Both the position numbers and the translations under genes were made by a program. From NCBI GenBank assembly GCA_030747175.1, contig JASLLE010000016.1, positions 1 to 41,452 of the forward strand: a stretch of 41,452 nucleotides of DNA. The letters are read 5' to 3'. Source of the stretch: Dehalococcoidia bacterium (GTDB lineage: Bacteria > Chloroflexota > Dehalococcoidia > Lucifugimonadales > Lucifugimonadaceae). Positions 1 through 8,496 of the stretch are shown here, in pieces (the first letter of the stretch is position 1; each line of letters begins with the position of its first letter). The notes beneath the pieces are model-generated. The model saw only the letters and a program-made list of their open reading frames with translations. It did no database searches and had not been told where the DNA came from.

Positions 1-1007
1 ACGAGGATTACCCCGGAGAGTTGACCACCGAGCAGGCGATCACCGTGATCGATGATCTCGCCGACTACGGCATCCCGGTCCTCCTTTTCTCCGGCGGGGA
101 GCCAATCAAGCGCTTCGACCTGCCCATACTCGTTAAGCACGCCGCCGATCGCGGTTTGCGACCGACCCTGTCCTCTAACGGCACGCTGATGACGCCCGAA
201 ATGGCGCGCACGCTGGCCGATGCAGGCATGGTCCGTGCGGGGATCAGCCTGGACGGACTGGAACAGACCAACGACAAGTTCCGTGGCTCCAAGGGCGCCT
301 TCCAGGCCGCGCTTGATGGCATCCGCAACGCCACCGACGTTGGCATGCGCGTAAGCCTAAGGTTCACGATGACGAAGCAAAACGTGGACGATATGCCCGG
401 TCTTTTTGACCTCGCAGAAGAGGTCGGTATCCCGCGCGTCTGCATCTACCACCTCGCCTACGCCGGCCGGGGCGAAAAGTTGCTGTCGTTTGACCTGGAC
501 AACGATCGCCGGCGTGAGGCTGTGGAGTTCATCTTCAGGCGCACCATCCAGTCCCATGAGACCGGCCACAATCTCGAAGTCCTAACCGTGGACAACCACG
601 CAGACGCCCCGATTCTCGCCATGTGGGCTCGCGAAAACGCTCCGGATCGCACGGGCGACATTGAGCGGCTGTTACGAAGAAATGGCGGCAACAGCGCCGG
701 GCGTGGTATCGCCAGCATCGACAACCTCGGCAACGTCCACCCGGACCAGTTCTGGTGGACCCGGAATCTTGGCAACGTCCTCGAGCAGCCCTTCAGTAAG
801 GTCTGGGAAGGCGAGAACAACCAGTTCCTGCAGCAGCTAAGGGACCGCAAGCCCCTGCTGCCGGACCGTTGCCGTAGCTGTGCATGGCTCAACTCATGCA
901 ACGGAAACCTGAGGGTCCGCGGCGAGTCCGCAACCGGAGATCCTTTCGGCATGGACCCCGCTTGCTACCTGACCGACGCCGAGATAGCGGAAACCGTAGT
1001 CGTCTAG
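1..1007 (+). CDS. Radical SAM/SPASM protein, NirJ/AhbC-like (5' truncated by window)
   Basis: The reading frame is open from the first bases of the window (codons from position 3), so the start and the CxxxCxxC [4Fe-4S]/SAM motif lie upstream. Visible parts are the radical SAM barrel with the SAM-contacting LLFSGGEP and a C-terminal SPASM-type cluster region, CRSCAWLNSCNGNLRVRGE, followed by TGDPFGMDPACYLTD. That tail (CNGN-RVR, TGDxxxxDPxCYLTD) is what I know from the siroheme-modifying family NirJ/AhbC/AhbD, which remodel siroheme-derived tetrapyrroles toward heme d1 or heme. The exact member cannot be decided without the N-terminus. The stop codon overlaps the GTG start of the next radical SAM gene (TAGTG), so the two are translationally coupled. 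Family assignment is solid; the heme role is inferred from the tail motif. Confidence 0.85.
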   Translation, partial: EDYPGELTTEQAITVIDDLADYGIPVLLFSGGEPIKRFDLPILVKHAADRGLRPTLSSNGTLMTPEMARTLADAGMVRAGISLDGLEQTNDKFRGSKGAFQAALDGIRNATDVGMRVSLRFTMTKQNVDDMPGLFDLAEEVGIPRVCIYHLAYAGRGEKLLSFDLDNDRRREAVEFIFRRTIQSHETGHNLEVLTVDNHADAPILAMWARENAPDRTGDIERLLRRNGGNSAGRGIASIDNLGNVHPDQFWWTRNLGNVLEQPFSKVWEGENNQFLQQLRDRKPLLPDRCRSCAWLNSCNGNLRVRGESATGDPFGMDPACYLTDAEIAETVVV

Positions 1008-2182
1008 TGGCGGGCAAGACCGAGTCCGGACATCCCGGGGGAGCACGAGGCGGACACCCCGCTGGGCATCCGGGCGGACGGCCCGGCATGCCGGGCGGCA
1101 TGCCTCGCGTCGATACAGACCGCGATCCCGTGGTCGTGTTCTGGGAGATGACCCGGGCCTGCGCCCTCGCGTGCGAGCACTGCCGTGCAGAGGCACTGCC
1201 GAAACGGCACCCGTTGGAGTTGTCCACGGAAGAAGGCCTCAAGCTGATGGACCGGTTGGCCGGTTTTGATCACAAGCCGATCATCGTCCTCAGCGGCGGC
1301 GATCCCTTCATGCGGCGTGACCTGTTTGATGTCGTGGAACATGCTGTCGGCCTTGGCCTGACGACATCGGTCTCACCGAGCGCCACGGCGCTCGCCACCA
1401 GAGAACGATTCCAGAAACTGGTCGATCTCGGCGTGTCACGCGTCTCATTCAGCCTTGATGGGCCCGACGCGGAAAGTCACGACGTGTTTCGCGGGTTTGC
1501 AGGGACATTTGACCGCACAATCCAGATGTTCAGCGACGCTCGCGAAGTCGGACTGGAATTCCAGGTCAACACGACCATCACCCGCCAGACACGGGAGTAC
1601 CTCCCGGAAATGGCGGAGCTCGTCGGGAGCGAGGGGGCTGCGCTCTGGGATCTGTTCCTGCTGGTGCCCGTCGGGCGCGGGCTTGAGGCAGCGCTCATGT
1701 CGCCAGAACAGCACGAGGCAACCTTCAACTGGATCGTGTCGAATCGGGGCGACTGGCCGTTCATGAGCAAGACCACGCTCGGCCAGCCCTTCCGCCGGGT
1801 GACCATCCAGAGACGCCTTGAGGCGGAAGGCCGCGACGTAGAGGGCATGAGCCCGGCGGAGGTGCGCGGCATGTGGCCCGGGCCGGTCACCAACGACGGC
1901 AAGGGCATCTTCTTCGTCTCACACCTCGGGGATGTGTACCCGAGCGGGTTCCTCCCCTACCGGACCGGCAACGTTCGCACCGATGACCCGGTGGATCTTT
2001 ACCGGAACCATCCCATGTTCAACTCCCTTCGTGACCCGGGCGCCCTCGATGGCAAGTGCGGCATGTGCCCATTCAACGTCGTCTGCGGCGGATCACGCGC
2101 CCGGTCTTACGCGATGACGGGCGATCCGCTGGCGGCGGAACCCTGCTGCCCATACCTGCCCGCGGCCATCACCGCCGCCTGA
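1007..2182 (+). CDS. Radical SAM/SPASM protein, AhbD/TIGR04053-like
   Basis: 391 aa if started at GTG 1007, which shares its G with the upstream TAG. In-frame ATGs at 1088 and 1100 are alternatives. The radical SAM motif CALACEHC gives C52, C56 and C59 with the early start, followed by VLSGGDPF. The C-terminus has CGMCPFNVVCGGSRARSYA and TGDPLAAEPCCPYLP, a SPASM-like auxiliary cluster region as in the AhbD/TIGR04053 group. AhbD converts Fe-coproporphyrin III to heme by two oxidative decarboxylations; whether this protein does so is inferred from its neighbour and its tail. With the GTG start, residues 8-33 are almost only Gly, Pro, His, Arg and Met (GHPGG, GGHPAGHPGG), an odd flexible and possibly metal-binding tail. 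This stretch is lost if ATG 1100 is used. Confidence 0.82.
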   Translation: MAGKTESGHPGGARGGHPAGHPGGRPGMPGGMPRVDTDRDPVVVFWEMTRACALACEHCRAEALPKRHPLELSTEEGLKLMDRLAGFDHKPIIVLSGGDPFMRRDLFDVVEHAVGLGLTTSVSPSATALATRERFQKLVDLGVSRVSFSLDGPDAESHDVFRGFAGTFDRTIQMFSDAREVGLEFQVNTTITRQTREYLPEMAELVGSEGAALWDLFLLVPVGRGLEAALMSPEQHEATFNWIVSNRGDWPFMSKTTLGQPFRRVTIQRRLEAEGRDVEGMSPAEVRGMWPGPVTNDGKGIFFVSHLGDVYPSGFLPYRTGNVRTDDPVDLYRNHPMFNSLRDPGALDGKCGMCPFNVVCGGSRARSYAMTGDPLAAEPCCPYLPAAITAA

Positions 2183-2292
2183 GTCGTCAAACCGCAACGC
2201 CGCGGTAAGAATTCAGGGCTCGTGCGGCGTCCTGGAATCGCGCCCGGATTTCGCCCTGAGCCGCGCTCGGCTGGCAAAACTTTAAAACTTTC

Positions 2293-2320
2293 TTGACATT
2301 GCGCGCGTAAAACATAGTCG
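2293..2320 (+). promoter_or_regulatory. Possible promoter, perfect -35 with weak -10
   Basis: A perfect TTGACA lies at 2293-2298 in the 187-bp gap before the secreted protein and two-component genes. At 16 bp the downstream hexamer is TAGTCG, a poor -10. A TATAAA occurs at 2331-2336 but is 32 bp from the -35, so this is not a clean sigma-70 promoter. Confidence 0.3.
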
Positions 2321-2369
2321 TAGCAATGGATATAAAGCGGGCAGACGCCCGGTCAGGGAGTTCAGACGG

Positions 2370-3314
2370 ATGAGTCGTCGATGGTTTTTCGGCCTGGTGT
2401 TGGCGATGGGTGCGGTGGGCGTCCTTGCGGGCGCCACTGCGGCGTCAGCGGATCTTCGTGGCGGCGTGCGCGGGGGCGAGGTGCTGGACAGGGTCGCCTC
2501 GATCCTCGGCATTGAACGTACCGAACTCGATGACGCGTTTGAACAGGCGAAGTCCGAGATCAAAGACGAGAAGCAGGCCGAGGCGCTTGCCGCTCTTGTG
2601 GAAAACGACACTCTCACCGAGGCCGAAGCCGCTGCGATAGGTGAATGGCTGGAGAGCCGGCCGGCGGCGATGGACGACATCAAGCCGGATATCCGAAACG
2701 TCTTCAAGTTCCATAATGGCAGGTTCGATGGCTCGCGGTCCGGCTCGGTTCTGGACATCCCGTCAATAAGTTCGGAACACCTCGCCCGCATGGTGGAAGC
2801 CGGCAAGCTTTCCCAGGAAGACGTCGACGCCATCCAGGCCTGGCTCGACGCCCGGCCGGATGCCGTCGATAAACTGGTACCGAAGCCCATGCGACCTCTG
2901 GAGCGTTATGCCCCGTTTGGTGAGGGTACAGCGCCATTCGGCGGCGGCGGGTTCTTCCAGTTCGATGGTGACGGGGAAGGGCTCGACCTCGACGAGTTTC
3001 GGGAACAGTTGGAACAGTTCCGGAGCGAACTGCCCGGGTGGGAAGATGGTGCGCCGGGATTCGATGGTGAGTTCCCGGTATTCCCCGGTTTCGAGGTTCC
3101 AGAGGGCGGATTCTTCCACTTCGATGGAGACGGATTTGAGTTTGAGTTCAAAGGTGATGGACCGGAGTTCTTCTTCCGTGGCGGACGGGGTGACGATGGC
3201 CGTCGCTTCCGAGGTTTCGGGGGATCAGGTGGCCCCGGAGGCTTCGGGCGTTTCCATGACTTCACGCCTCGGACGCCGGAACCAACCGGCAACACCGAGC
3301 CGGCCATCTTCTAA
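2370..3314 (+). CDS. Secreted acidic protein with duplicated helical repeat (DUF2680-like)
   Basis: 314 aa. ATG 2370 has AGGGAG about nine bases upstream. Residues 5-27 are a signal peptide with a likely cut after ASA. Residues 75-104 and 139-168 are two copies of one helical unit: LVENDTLTEAEAAAIGEWL matches MVEAGKLSQEDVDAIQAWL, and each is followed by an (E/D)(S/A)RP(A/D)A end. Together with the LGI-x-LDDAF-QAK segment (residues 46-61) this resembles DUF2680-type exported proteins. From about residue 185 the chain becomes low-complexity Gly/Phe/Asp/Glu, including FFQFDGDG and FFHFDGDG, then ends Arg/Gly-rich. Placed directly upstream of a response regulator and sensor kinase, it could be an extracytoplasmic accessory sensor or a metal-binding protein, as CpxP-type proteins are for their kinases. 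That role is inference; no enzymatic motif is visible. Confidence 0.75.
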   Translation: MSRRWFFGLVLAMGAVGVLAGATAASADLRGGVRGGEVLDRVASILGIERTELDDAFEQAKSEIKDEKQAEALAALVENDTLTEAEAAAIGEWLESRPAAMDDIKPDIRNVFKFHNGRFDGSRSGSVLDIPSISSEHLARMVEAGKLSQEDVDAIQAWLDARPDAVDKLVPKPMRPLERYAPFGEGTAPFGGGGFFQFDGDGEGLDLDEFREQLEQFRSELPGWEDGAPGFDGEFPVFPGFEVPEGGFFHFDGDGFEFEFKGDGPEFFFRGGRGDDGRRFRGFGGSGGPGGFGRFHDFTPRTPEPTGNTEPAIF

Positions 3315-3337
3315 GTCGGCCCGGGGGGAAATTCCAC

Positions 3338-4087
3338 ATGGCACAGGCACACGTGGTCGCAGGCAGGCCGATGGCTGACTCCAACCCGTCGACCGAATCG
3401 CAGAGGCCGATCCTCATCGTCGAGGACGATCCCGATACCGTCCGGCTCGTCCGGCTTTACCTTGAGCGCGATGGACACAGCGTGATCGAGGCGGGTGACG
3501 GCATCGACGGCCTGCAGCTGGCGCTGACCCGGTCACCGCGTCTCGTCGTGCTCGACATCATGCTGCCGGGCATGGACGGCATCGCCGTTTGCGAGAAACT
3601 CAGAGCGGAGTCCGACGTCCCCATAATCATGCTGACGGCTCGCGTCGATGAATCAGACCGGCTCACTGGCCTCGACAGCGGCGCGGATGACTACGTTACA
3701 AAGCCGTTTTCGCCACGCGAGCTCGCGGCACGAATTCGCGCTGTGCTCCGCCGCGCCGCGCCGAAACTGGATGACGAAGAAGCGCCAACGGTCCAGGCCT
3801 TTGGACCGATCGAACTGGACATGGGCGCGGGATCGGTCAAGGTGGCAGGAGAGATGCTCCGCTTCACGGCGACAGAGATGCGGCTGCTTTCCTACCTGAT
3901 GCTCAACAACGGCCAGATCCTGTCCCGGGACAGGATCATCGAGAAGGTGCTCGGCTTCGATTACGACGGCATGGACCGCACGGTGGACACGCACATCTCA
4001 AACATCCGCCGCAAGTTAGAGAAATCCTCCGGACGGCGCTTCGTTCACACCGTTTACGGGATGGGTTACAGGTTTGGCGATGCCTAG
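3338..4087 (+). CDS. OmpR/PhoB-family response regulator
   Basis: 249 aa from ATG 3338, which has a G-rich stretch (GGGGGGAA) about ten bases upstream; ATG 3371 is a weaker alternative. The receiver domain begins at PILIVEDD, with the phosphoacceptor Asp73 in VVLDIMLPGMDG, the switch Thr in MLTAR and the conserved Lys in VTKPFSPREL. After a short linker comes an OmpR-type winged helix (FTATEMRLLSYL, VDTHISNIRRKLE, VHTVYGMGYRF). It is a DNA-binding transcription factor controlled by phosphorylation. Its last eight bases overlap the ATG of the histidine kinase at 4080, so the pair is coupled. The upstream secreted protein, 23 bp away, is probably in the same transcript. Confidence 0.95.
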   Translation: MAQAHVVAGRPMADSNPSTESQRPILIVEDDPDTVRLVRLYLERDGHSVIEAGDGIDGLQLALTRSPRLVVLDIMLPGMDGIAVCEKLRAESDVPIIMLTARVDESDRLTGLDSGADDYVTKPFSPRELAARIRAVLRRAAPKLDDEEAPTVQAFGPIELDMGAGSVKVAGEMLRFTATEMRLLSYLMLNNGQILSRDRIIEKVLGFDYDGMDRTVDTHISNIRRKLEKSSGRRFVHTVYGMGYRFGDA

Positions 4088-5606
4088 CTGGGCACGGTCC
4101 CTTCAATTCCGGCTGACGCTGGGCTTCACCTTGATCCTGGCGGGAGCGCTGTTGTCTGTCAGCGCGTTCGCGTACGCCACCACCGAACAGAAGATCGAAT
4201 CGTTCAGCGAAGAAATATCTCTTGCGCGGGCGGAACGGCTGGACCAGGTCGTATCCGATTCCTACAACGAATTCGAGGGCTGGGACGGGGTCCAGGATGC
4301 CCTTGAGCAAGTATCCCGGTTATATGACTGGCGAATAGTCATAGAGGACGAGGGTGGCCTGATAGTCGGCGACTCTCACTCCGCATTCAATCGGAACCCC
4401 GTCCTGTCCCCGTATTTCCTCCGCCGTCCTGTGGTCGTGGGCGGGATTCAGATGGGCAACTTCTTCATCGAGACGGGCGAGGGATTCGTGGCGCCCCCGG
4501 GCGACCGTTCGGCCTTTATCCGCGAACTGGGCATACGTGAACTGGAGAGAAACCAGAGCGTTCAACCCGACAAGCCACGCGACCAGCAGGCTCCGCCCAG
4601 GCGTAACGGCGGCGACAGGCCGCCGCCCCCGCCTGAAATCGATCTAGCGACCGAACCACAGCTTTCTGAACTGGCATCTTCATTCAATCGGTCCCTGCTC
4701 TGGTCCGGTATCGCCGCTGCCGCCGCAGGCATCGGGATGGTGACGTTCACGACACGTCGGGCGCTCGCGCCGGTCCACCAGTTAAGCGTCGCAGCGGCAG
4801 GAGTAGCGCAGGGTGACCTGTCGCAGCGCGTTGAGGCCAGTCCGGGCAGCGAGCTCGGCGACCTGAGTATCGCGTTCAACGATATGGCGAGCGCGCTCGA
4901 AGACGCCGAAGCAGAACGTCGCCGGCTCGTCGCGGACATAGCGCATGAGTTGCGAAGCCCGCTGACCAACATCCAGGGCTACCTGGAGGCGATCAAGGAC
5001 GGCGTGCTGGAGGCCGATGACAAGACGATCGACACCATCTATTCGCAAACAAAGCACCTCGGCGCTCTCGTCGAAGACCTCCGGCTGCTCGCACTGGTAG
5101 AGGCGGGAAGCCTGCGCCTCGAGTTGATCGATGCAGACCTGGCAGACCTGGTCCGTGGCGCCACCGAGGCGTTCCGGCCACGCGCCGTCGACCGTGAGAT
5201 AACGCTTGACGTTGACGCCCCTGACAACATGCCCGATGCCCGGCTGGACCCGACACGCATCAGGCAGGTCGTGTCCAATCTTGTCGAAAACGCCATCACG
5301 CACACCCCGGACGGTGGACGTGTGACCGTCAACGTGGAGCCCTCGGCCCACGATGACGCTGCGAACGTCACAGTTTCAGATACGGGGACCGGGATATCGG
5401 CCGACGACCTGCCGCACGTTTTCGACCGCTTCTACCGGGTAGACCCATCCCGCAATCGCGTGACGGGCGGAGCCGGCCTTGGACTGACCATTGTCAAACG
5501 GCTGGTAGAGGTCCACGGCGGCCGGATTGGCGTGAGCAGCGTACCGGGTTCAGGCACCACGTTCACCGTACGGATTCCGTTCTCCGGCCCGATGTCAGAC
5601 GCGTAG
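4080..5606 (+). CDS. HAMP-containing sensor histidine kinase (BaeS-like)
   Basis: 508 aa from ATG 4080, overlapping the regulator stop (ATGCCTAG); a TTG two codons earlier is also in frame. Order: transmembrane segment at about residues 9-31, an extracytoplasmic region with a Pro/Arg-rich stretch (PPRRNGGDRPPPPPE), a second membrane segment (SGIAAAAAGIGMVTF), a HAMP domain (LAPVHQLSVAAAGVAQGDLS), then HisKA with DIAHELRSPLTN, phosphorylated His289. The HATPase_c domain has its N box in NLVENAITHT and glycine boxes in DTGTGISADD and GAGLGLTIVKRL. All residues for autophosphorylation are present. It should phosphorylate Asp73 of the regulator encoded just upstream. The signal is unknown; the secreted acidic protein encoded at 2370 is a candidate partner. 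Confidence 0.95.
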   Translation: MPSWARSLQFRLTLGFTLILAGALLSVSAFAYATTEQKIESFSEEISLARAERLDQVVSDSYNEFEGWDGVQDALEQVSRLYDWRIVIEDEGGLIVGDSHSAFNRNPVLSPYFLRRPVVVGGIQMGNFFIETGEGFVAPPGDRSAFIRELGIRELERNQSVQPDKPRDQQAPPRRNGGDRPPPPPEIDLATEPQLSELASSFNRSLLWSGIAAAAAGIGMVTFTTRRALAPVHQLSVAAAGVAQGDLSQRVEASPGSELGDLSIAFNDMASALEDAEAERRRLVADIAHELRSPLTNIQGYLEAIKDGVLEADDKTIDTIYSQTKHLGALVEDLRLLALVEAGSLRLELIDADLADLVRGATEAFRPRAVDREITLDVDAPDNMPDARLDPTRIRQVVSNLVENAITHTPDGGRVTVNVEPSAHDDAANVTVSDTGTGISADDLPHVFDRFYRVDPSRNRVTGGAGLGLTIVKRLVEVHGGRIGVSSVPGSGTTFTVRIPFSGPMSDA

Positions 5607-5636
5607 GCATTTGCCCCCACGGACATCCCGGTCTGA

Positions 5637-5665
5637 TTGACACGTCCGCCTCATCGAAGTAGGTT
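5637..5665 (+). promoter_or_regulatory. Probable sigma-70 promoter of the lactonase-HAD-amidohydrolase-oxidoreductase operon
   Basis: A perfect TTGACA at 5637-5642 is followed after exactly 17 bp by TAGGTT at 5660-5665, which keeps the conserved first, second and last bases of TATAAT. It lies in the 119-bp gap upstream of the gene at 5726 and would give a leader of about 50 nt. Confidence 0.5.
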
Positions 5666-5725
5666 CGCCCGGCCGCGGAATTAGTCAGGGCGACCAGCGC
5701 GCGAATCACCTCAGGAAGGTACTAG

Positions 5726-6595
5726 ATGTCAGGCGACCTCAGCAGCATCGTCGAACCCGGGTCCGAGTTCGAGCAGATAGCGACCGGATACGTTTTCACC
5801 GAGGGCCCGGTATGGGACTCCGGATACCTCTATTTTGTGGATATTCGCCAGAATATCCTGCTGCGAATGAAGCCCGGGGAAGAGCCCGAGATCATTCGCC
5901 GGGAGACCGGTTCCGGGGATGGCCTGACGATGGATCACAACGGCAACCTGCTAATGTGCGAGGGCAGCCACCGCCGCCTGACCCGGACCCACAAGGACAG
6001 CGGGCGCATCGAGATCATCGCCGAACGCTGGAACAAGCTCCGGCTCAACTCCCCCAACGATGTCATCGCCCGGCCGGACGGGACGGTCTATTTCACCGAC
6101 CCGCCGTGGGCCGTCGCCCCGGAGCGCAGGCAGCTTGATTTCGCCGGGGTGTACCGGGTTTCGCCCGATGGAGAAGTCCACCTGGAGGCCGATGAAAACG
6201 AACTGCCTAACGGACTCGCTCTATCCCCCGACGGCAGCAAGCTCTACGTGTCCAACACCCGGTCCGACCCCTACATGAACGTGTACCCGGTGAACTCGGA
6301 CGGCTCGCTCGGAAAGGGCGAGCGATTCGCCGATATTCCGTACGGCCCCGGCGGCCCTGTGGACGGGGTCCCGGACGGCGTCAAGGTTGACGAGGCGGGA
6401 CGCGTCTTCTGCACCGGAGCTGGAGGCGCATGGATCTTCGAGCCGGACGGTACGAAAATCGGGGTCCTGGAAGCGCCCGAGTTGCCGGCGAACCTGGGCT
6501 TCATCGGTGACGACCGCAAAACGCTGGTCTATACCTCCCGGACATCCGTCTACAGCATCAGGGTCCAGACCCCGGGAATGCCGGTCGTCTACTGA
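5726..6595 (+). CDS. SMP-30/gluconolactonase-family protein
   Basis: 289 aa, with a strong RBS (AGGAAGG, 5713-5719) six bases before the ATG. This is a six-bladed beta-propeller of the SMP-30/gluconolaconase/LRE type. Metal and substrate residues of the family align: Glu26 in FTEGPVW, Asn111 in LNSPNDV, Asn162 in LPNGLALSPDG and Asp217 in PDGVKVD. Family members hydrolyse aldonolactones or other lactones using one divalent cation; the substrate here is unknown. It is the first gene of a four-gene operon in which each junction is overlapping or only a few bases long. The stop TGA overlaps the ATG of the HAD gene. Neighbouring sugar- and acid-processing enzymes fit a lactonase role in catabolism. 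Confidence 0.9.
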   Translation: MSGDLSSIVEPGSEFEQIATGYVFTEGPVWDSGYLYFVDIRQNILLRMKPGEEPEIIRRETGSGDGLTMDHNGNLLMCEGSHRRLTRTHKDSGRIEIIAERWNKLRLNSPNDVIARPDGTVYFTDPPWAVAPERRQLDFAGVYRVSPDGEVHLEADENELPNGLALSPDGSKLYVSNTRSDPYMNVYPVNSDGSLGKGERFADIPYGPGGPVDGVPDGVKVDEAGRVFCTGAGGAWIFEPDGTKIGVLEAPELPANLGFIGDDRKTLVYTSRTSVYSIRVQTPGMPVVY

Positions 6596-7215
6596 TGCCC
6601 GCGGTACCTGGCATCTCTCACGTCATCTTCGACCTGGGCCAGGTCCTGTCACTGGTGGACGAGACGGTTGCCGTGCGCGCCGTCGTGGCGCGTTCCGGCC
6701 GAACCGAAACAGAAGTCAACACCGCCCTTTTCTCGCCGGACCGCAAGAGACCGCTTGAGTCCGGGTTTCAGACATGGAACGAGTTCTCGGCCATGATCTG
6801 CTCTGAGCTAGCGCTGGACATGGACGACGCCGAATTCCGGGACGTGTTCACATCGGTGCTCACACCTAATGAGCCGATGTTCGATATCGTTCGGTCGCTC
6901 TCGCGGCGGTTCACGCTAGGGTGTTGCAGCAACACGAGCGGCCCGCACTGGGAGGAAATTCGCGCCTCAGTGCCGGTAACCGAATTGTTCGGACCCAGGA
7001 TCCTGTCGTTCGAGGTCGGATCGATGAAACCGGATCAGCAGATTTACCGGGCCCTGATCAACGCCTGCGGTGTGGAGCCGGGTCAGATAGTGTTCATAGA
7101 CGACAGTCCGCGGAACGTTGAGTCTGCGACAGCGGCCGGTATCCGGGCTCTGCTCTTCACCGGCGTTCCGAATCTTGAAAGGGACCTGCATGCCCTCGGC
7201 ATCGAATGGGAGTAG
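6595..7215 (+). CDS. HAD-IA family hydrolase, YihX-like
   Basis: 206 aa; the ATG overlaps the preceding stop (TGATG). Haloacid-dehalogenase motifs are in order: motif I FDLGQVLS with nucleophile Asp13, motif II CCSNTSG, motif III Lys in GSMKPDQQIY, and motif IV FIDDSPRNVESA. The residue two after the nucleophile is Gly15 rather than Asp, the DLG form seen in YihX-type sugar-phosphate phosphatases. A phosphatase acting on a small phosphorylated metabolite is likely; the substrate is not readable. Its place between a lactonase and an amidohydrolase suggests metabolite repair or a step of the same catabolic module. Confidence 0.87.
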   Translation: MPAVPGISHVIFDLGQVLSLVDETVAVRAVVARSGRTETEVNTALFSPDRKRPLESGFQTWNEFSAMICSELALDMDDAEFRDVFTSVLTPNEPMFDIVRSLSRRFTLGCCSNTSGPHWEEIRASVPVTELFGPRILSFEVGSMKPDQQIYRALINACGVEPGQIVFIDDSPRNVESATAAGIRALLFTGVPNLERDLHALGIEWE

Positions 7216-7221
7216 CGCGGC

Positions 7222-8496
7222 ATGACTTCGACATCGGCGACAGATGACCGTTACACGCTCCTGACCGCGTCCCGCCTGCTGGACGGCACGGGCGGTCCCG
7301 CTATCGAGGACGCCGCCGTCCTGATCCACGGCGATGAGACCGAGATAGTGGGAAGTAAAGCCGAGGTCCGCGCGCCGGACGGCGCCGAGGTGGAAGTCGT
7401 CGACTACGGAGACGCCTCGATCCTCCCCGGTATGGTCGACGCCCACACCCACCTCGTCTCCCCGGGCGATGGCACGCCCTCGGACGTGGTCGGCCAGGAG
7501 GCGGACGACATCCTGCTAATGCAGGCGATCAAGAACGCACGGACCATCCTCCACTCCGGCGTCACATCCATCCGGGAGAACGGCGCAAAAAATCACGTTA
7601 CTTTCTCACTGCGCGAAGGCATCGAGCGCGGGCTGGCGATCGGTCCGAAGATGACACTCTGCGGGCGTCCGGTCACTATCACCGGCGGGCACATGTGGTA
7701 CTTCGGCGGCGAGGCGGATGGCGCTGAAGGTGTACGTAAACAGGTTCGCCAGCTAATCAAAGAGGGTGCCGATTACATAAAGCTCGTCGCCACCGGAGGG
7801 AGCACCCGTGAGTCCGATCCCCTGCTCCCCTCCTACACCGTGGATGAGCTTCGAGTCGCCACCGACGAAGCGCATCGTTTCGGCAAACTGACCGCCGCAC
7901 ACTGCGCCTCGGCACAGGGCGTTCAGAACTGCCTGGACGCCGATGTGGACATGATCGTCCACTGTGTATTTGAGGATTCACAGGGTCGCTATGAATACCG
8001 TCCGGACCTGGTCGATCGCCTGCTTGAGGCGGACGCATGGGTGAACCCGACGCTGTATGTGGTTCAGGCAGGTATCGAACGACTGGCCGAACGCGTCGAA
8101 TCAGCCGGCGATTCGGTGCCGATTCTGCAAGAGTCGCTGGATCAGCGAAGGCGCGGGCTGGACAACCGCATGGAGGCGTGTGGCCGGATGATGGAGGCCG
8201 GGGTGAAGATGACCGCCGGTTCTGATTCGCCATGGGGCGATTACGCACCGGGGGAGTTTGTGAACGAGGTCTTGATGCTGGCCGGCGCGGGGCTGTCGGC
8301 ACCGGAAGCGCTGGCGTCCGGTCTGTCCGACGCCGCTGACTCGATCGGCATGGGCGATATATCCGGACGCCTGGTCCCCGGGAGGGCCGCAGACCTGCTC
8401 GTAGTCCGCGGCGATCCTTCACGCGATCTGAAGTCCCTCTGGGACGTAGTCGATGTGTACCAGGACGGCGCTCGCGTGGAACGAGGTGTGATGTGA
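7222..8496 (+). CDS. Metal-dependent amidohydrolase (imidazolonepropionase/prolidase-like)
   Basis: 424 aa, with GGGAG about nine bases before the ATG. It has the full amidohydrolase-superfamily metal site: His75 and His77 in DAHTHL, a probable carboxylated Lys187 in YIKLVATGG, His227 in TAAHCAS, His247 in MIVHCVF and Asp335 in TAGSDSPWG. The small beta-sandwich is split between the N-terminus (ASRLLDGTG) and the C-terminus (GRLVPGRAADLLVVRGDP), as usual. This subgroup cleaves cyclic amides, Xaa-Pro/Xaa-Arg dipeptides or related C-N bonds. No sequence feature fixes the substrate. The last ATG codon runs into the GTG start of the next gene (ATGTGA), a four-base overlap, so the FAD enzyme is its immediate partner. 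Confidence 0.9.
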   Translation: MTSTSATDDRYTLLTASRLLDGTGGPAIEDAAVLIHGDETEIVGSKAEVRAPDGAEVEVVDYGDASILPGMVDAHTHLVSPGDGTPSDVVGQEADDILLMQAIKNARTILHSGVTSIRENGAKNHVTFSLREGIERGLAIGPKMTLCGRPVTITGGHMWYFGGEADGAEGVRKQVRQLIKEGADYIKLVATGGSTRESDPLLPSYTVDELRVATDEAHRFGKLTAAHCASAQGVQNCLDADVDMIVHCVFEDSQGRYEYRPDLVDRLLEADAWVNPTLYVVQAGIERLAERVESAGDSVPILQESLDQRRRGLDNRMEACGRMMEAGVKMTAGSDSPWGDYAPGEFVNEVLMLAGAGLSAPEALASGLSDAADSIGMGDISGRLVPGRAADLLVVRGDPSRDLKSLWDVVDVYQDGARVERGVM

